Source of the DNA: JBBDNC01 sp040877875
GTDB lineage: Bacteria > Bacteroidota > Rhodothermia > Balneolales > Balneolaceae
Assembly: GCA_040877875.1 (NCBI GenBank)
Contig: JBBDNC010000156.1
Coordinates: forward strand, 1 to 64,000
DNA length: 64,000 nucleotides
Reading direction: 5' to 3'
Positions 62,662 through 64,000 of this stretch are shown in pieces. Position 1 is the first letter of the stretch; every line of letters begins with the position of its first letter. Under the pieces are notes generated by a model. The model saw only the letters and a list, made by a program, of their open reading frames with translations, did not search any database and was not told the DNA's origin. Position numbers and translations under genes: made by a program.

Positions 62662-62842
62662 AGTGTAACAGAGATCCATGGGTGGGTTTACTGATTATCG
62701 AAGCGATTCAGCGGTACGGTTTGTAACGTATGTACAACCTGTCACTCAGCATCCGTAATCCGTAACACATACAGTGGACCCGGTTGACTGGCAGAGAAGT
62801 CGATATCCGGATCTATTGCGAACACAAAATGTGTGATCTGCC

Positions 62843-64000
62843 TTACTCTTCGTTCAGCCTGTGCAAGCCTTTTACACCAATATCCGAGCGGTAATAGGAT
62901 TTATCAAAAGAAATGTGCTTGATATTTTTATACGCATGGTCGATGGCTTGCCGGAGCGCAGGCCCCGATCCCACAACACTCAGTACCCGCCCACCCGAAG
63001 TTACAACTTCTCCATTTTTTTCTTTCGTCCCTGCATGAAATACGAATGCCCGGTCATCGGTTTCGCCGAGGCCGTGAATTTCTTTCCCCTTCTCATAGGA
63101 TTCAGGGTATCCCCCGCTTGCCATCACAACACAGCAGCGATACTGATCATCCAGTTGGATCTCAATTTTATCCAGTTCCTGATCCTGGGCAGCCAAAATC
63201 AGTTGAAGCAGGTCATTTTCAAGAGAGGGAAGGATCGCCTGGCATTCCGGATCTCCGAACCTGCAATTATATTCGACAACCCTGGGTCCCTGGTCGGTAA
63301 TCATCAGGCCGAGATACAGAATTCCTTTATAGGGGGTATCATTTAACTGCATGCCGGTTATGGTCGGGAGTACGATATCCCTTTCCACACGTTCCAAAAG
63401 ACGGGGGGTCATCAGCGGAGCGGGACTATAGGCTCCCATCCCCCCGGTATTCAACCCTGTATCTCCTTCACCGATACGTTTGTGATCCTGGGCATTGTGG
63501 AGGACCTTTGCCGTATAGCCGTCTGAAATTACAAAAACGGAAACCTCCTCTCCCTGCATAAATTCTTCCACAATCAATTTATCAGCCGCATCCTGCAGGG
63601 CATCATCATTTTTAAACTGATTTAACCGGGTTTCCACTTCCTCTTCATTCTGGCAGATAAACACCCCCTTTCCCCCTGCCAGGCCGTCGGCCTTCAATAC
63701 AACCGGATAGCGGTTTTGTGTTTTTATATAGGCAAAAGCCTCGCCAAACTGCCCGGAATCAAAACTATTGTATTCGGCGGTTGGGATATTGTACTCTTTC
63801 ATAAAACCTTTGGCAAAATCCTTGCTGCCTTCAAGCATTGCAGCCGCTTTTCGGGGTCCGAATACAGAAATCCCGCGTTCCTCAAGAAAATCCGCCATTC
63901 CATTTACAAGCGGTTTTTCCGGGCCCACAACTACCAGATCAATTTTATTTTTATCGATTAATGCAAATACGGCTTCAAAATCATCCGTATCCAAAGCAAC
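62843..64000 (-). CDS. purD: phosphoribosylamine-glycine ligase, partial
   Basis: A GAR synthetase of the purine pathway that runs off the right edge. The visible 386 codons include the ATP-grasp signature LKADGLAGGKGVFIC, VEEFMQGEEVSVFVISDG, KRIGEGDTGLNTGGMGAYSPAP and VEYNCRFGDPECQAILP. The N-terminal phosphoribosylamine-binding segment (usual start VLIIGSGGREHAL) is outside the window; the frame is open through base 64000 (VALDTDDFEAV), so any start called inside the window would be false. The usual length is about 425, so some 40 residues are missing. Confidence 0.95.
   Translation of the reverse strand, partial: VALDTDDFEAVFALIDKNKIDLVVVGPEKPLVNGMADFLEERGISVFGPRKAAAMLEGSKDFAKGFMKEYNIPTAEYNSFDSGQFGEAFAYIKTQNRYPVVLKADGLAGGKGVFICQNEEEVETRLNQFKNDDALQDAADKLIVEEFMQGEEVSVFVISDGYTAKVLHNAQDHKRIGEGDTGLNTGGMGAYSPAPLMTPRLLERVERDIVLPTITGMQLNDTPYKGILYLGLMITDQGPRVVEYNCRFGDPECQAILPSLENDLLQLILAAQDQELDKIEIQLDDQYRCCVVMASGGYPESYEKGKEIHGLGETDDRAFVFHAGTKEKNGEVVTSGGRVLSVVGSGPALRQAIDHAYKNIKHISFDKSYYRSDIGVKGLHRLNEE

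Noticed and set aside
1..64000. CRISPR array, rRNA operon, prophage or complete insertion sequence
   Set aside because: No regularly spaced direct repeats, no rRNA-like sequence, and no transposase, integrase or phage structural gene was seen on either strand.

Overview
The window looks like chromosome of a mid-GC Gram-negative bacterium of the Bacteroidota/Balneolota neighbourhood (Balneolales-like is my best guess). The evidence is a FecR/sigma/TonB-receptor/lipoprotein (DUF4249-like) locus, a pilus locus whose pilin begins MGQQQLLL, a DUF2795 protein, a CysN-CysC fusion and the absence of encoded CCA on the tRNA. This taxonomic placement is inference; no rRNA or ribosomal protein is present.

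Layout. 1-3.2 kb: partial DUF971 protein, a membrane protein, a CoA-binding protein, an FKBP isomerase and a methyltransferase. 3.2-13.8 kb: a minus-strand sulfate assimilation operon read from 13.4 kb down (sulfurtransferase, cysI, SUMT, cysH, siroheme dehydrogenase, SLC13 permease, cysD, cysNC). Its roughly 345-nt leader carries a poly-cysteine mini-ORF, an antiterminator arm and an intrinsic terminator, i.e. a cysteine-responsive attenuator. 14-17.4 kb: rmuC, a GMC oxidoreductase stub, and a SatD/DUF3307 pair. 17.4-23.4 kb: a decaying TonB-receptor locus with two paralogous lipoproteins (one interrupted at a tetranucleotide repeat in its signal peptide), a frameshifted fecR and a C-terminal stub of its sigma factor. 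23.8-31.4 kb: polA, an RsbU-like phosphatase, a PlsC acyltransferase and an SLC12 transporter.

31.6-42.3 kb: a type IV pilus-like locus on the minus strand: pilin, then (after a strong terminator) pilC, pilB, a cyclic-nucleotide-fold protein, a PilT-like ATPase, a PilM-PilN fusion, a PilO-like protein and a secretin with a C-terminal SPOR domain. Several of its parts are atypical. 42.9-44.6 kb: a PIN toxin with a worn antitoxin, tRNA-Leu(CAA), and an AAA+ fold protein without catalytic motifs. 44.9-64 kb: housekeeping genes (DEAD-box helicase, second PlsC, metallopeptidase-like protein, lipoprotein FKBP, queG, sigma factor, prmA, M28 peptidase, gatA, tatA, a BamA/TamA-like protein, rlmD, a phosphodiesterase, a glycosyltransferase, a LuxE-like protein, partial purD).

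Dispersed elements: three copies (19.7, 23.7 and 50.7 kb) of a 109-191 bp miniature inverted-repeat element with 12-15 bp terminal repeats and 5-bp target duplications, and four small REP-like palindromes of the form TCCGCC-N4/5-GGCGGA. No CRISPR array, integrase or intact insertion sequence was seen.
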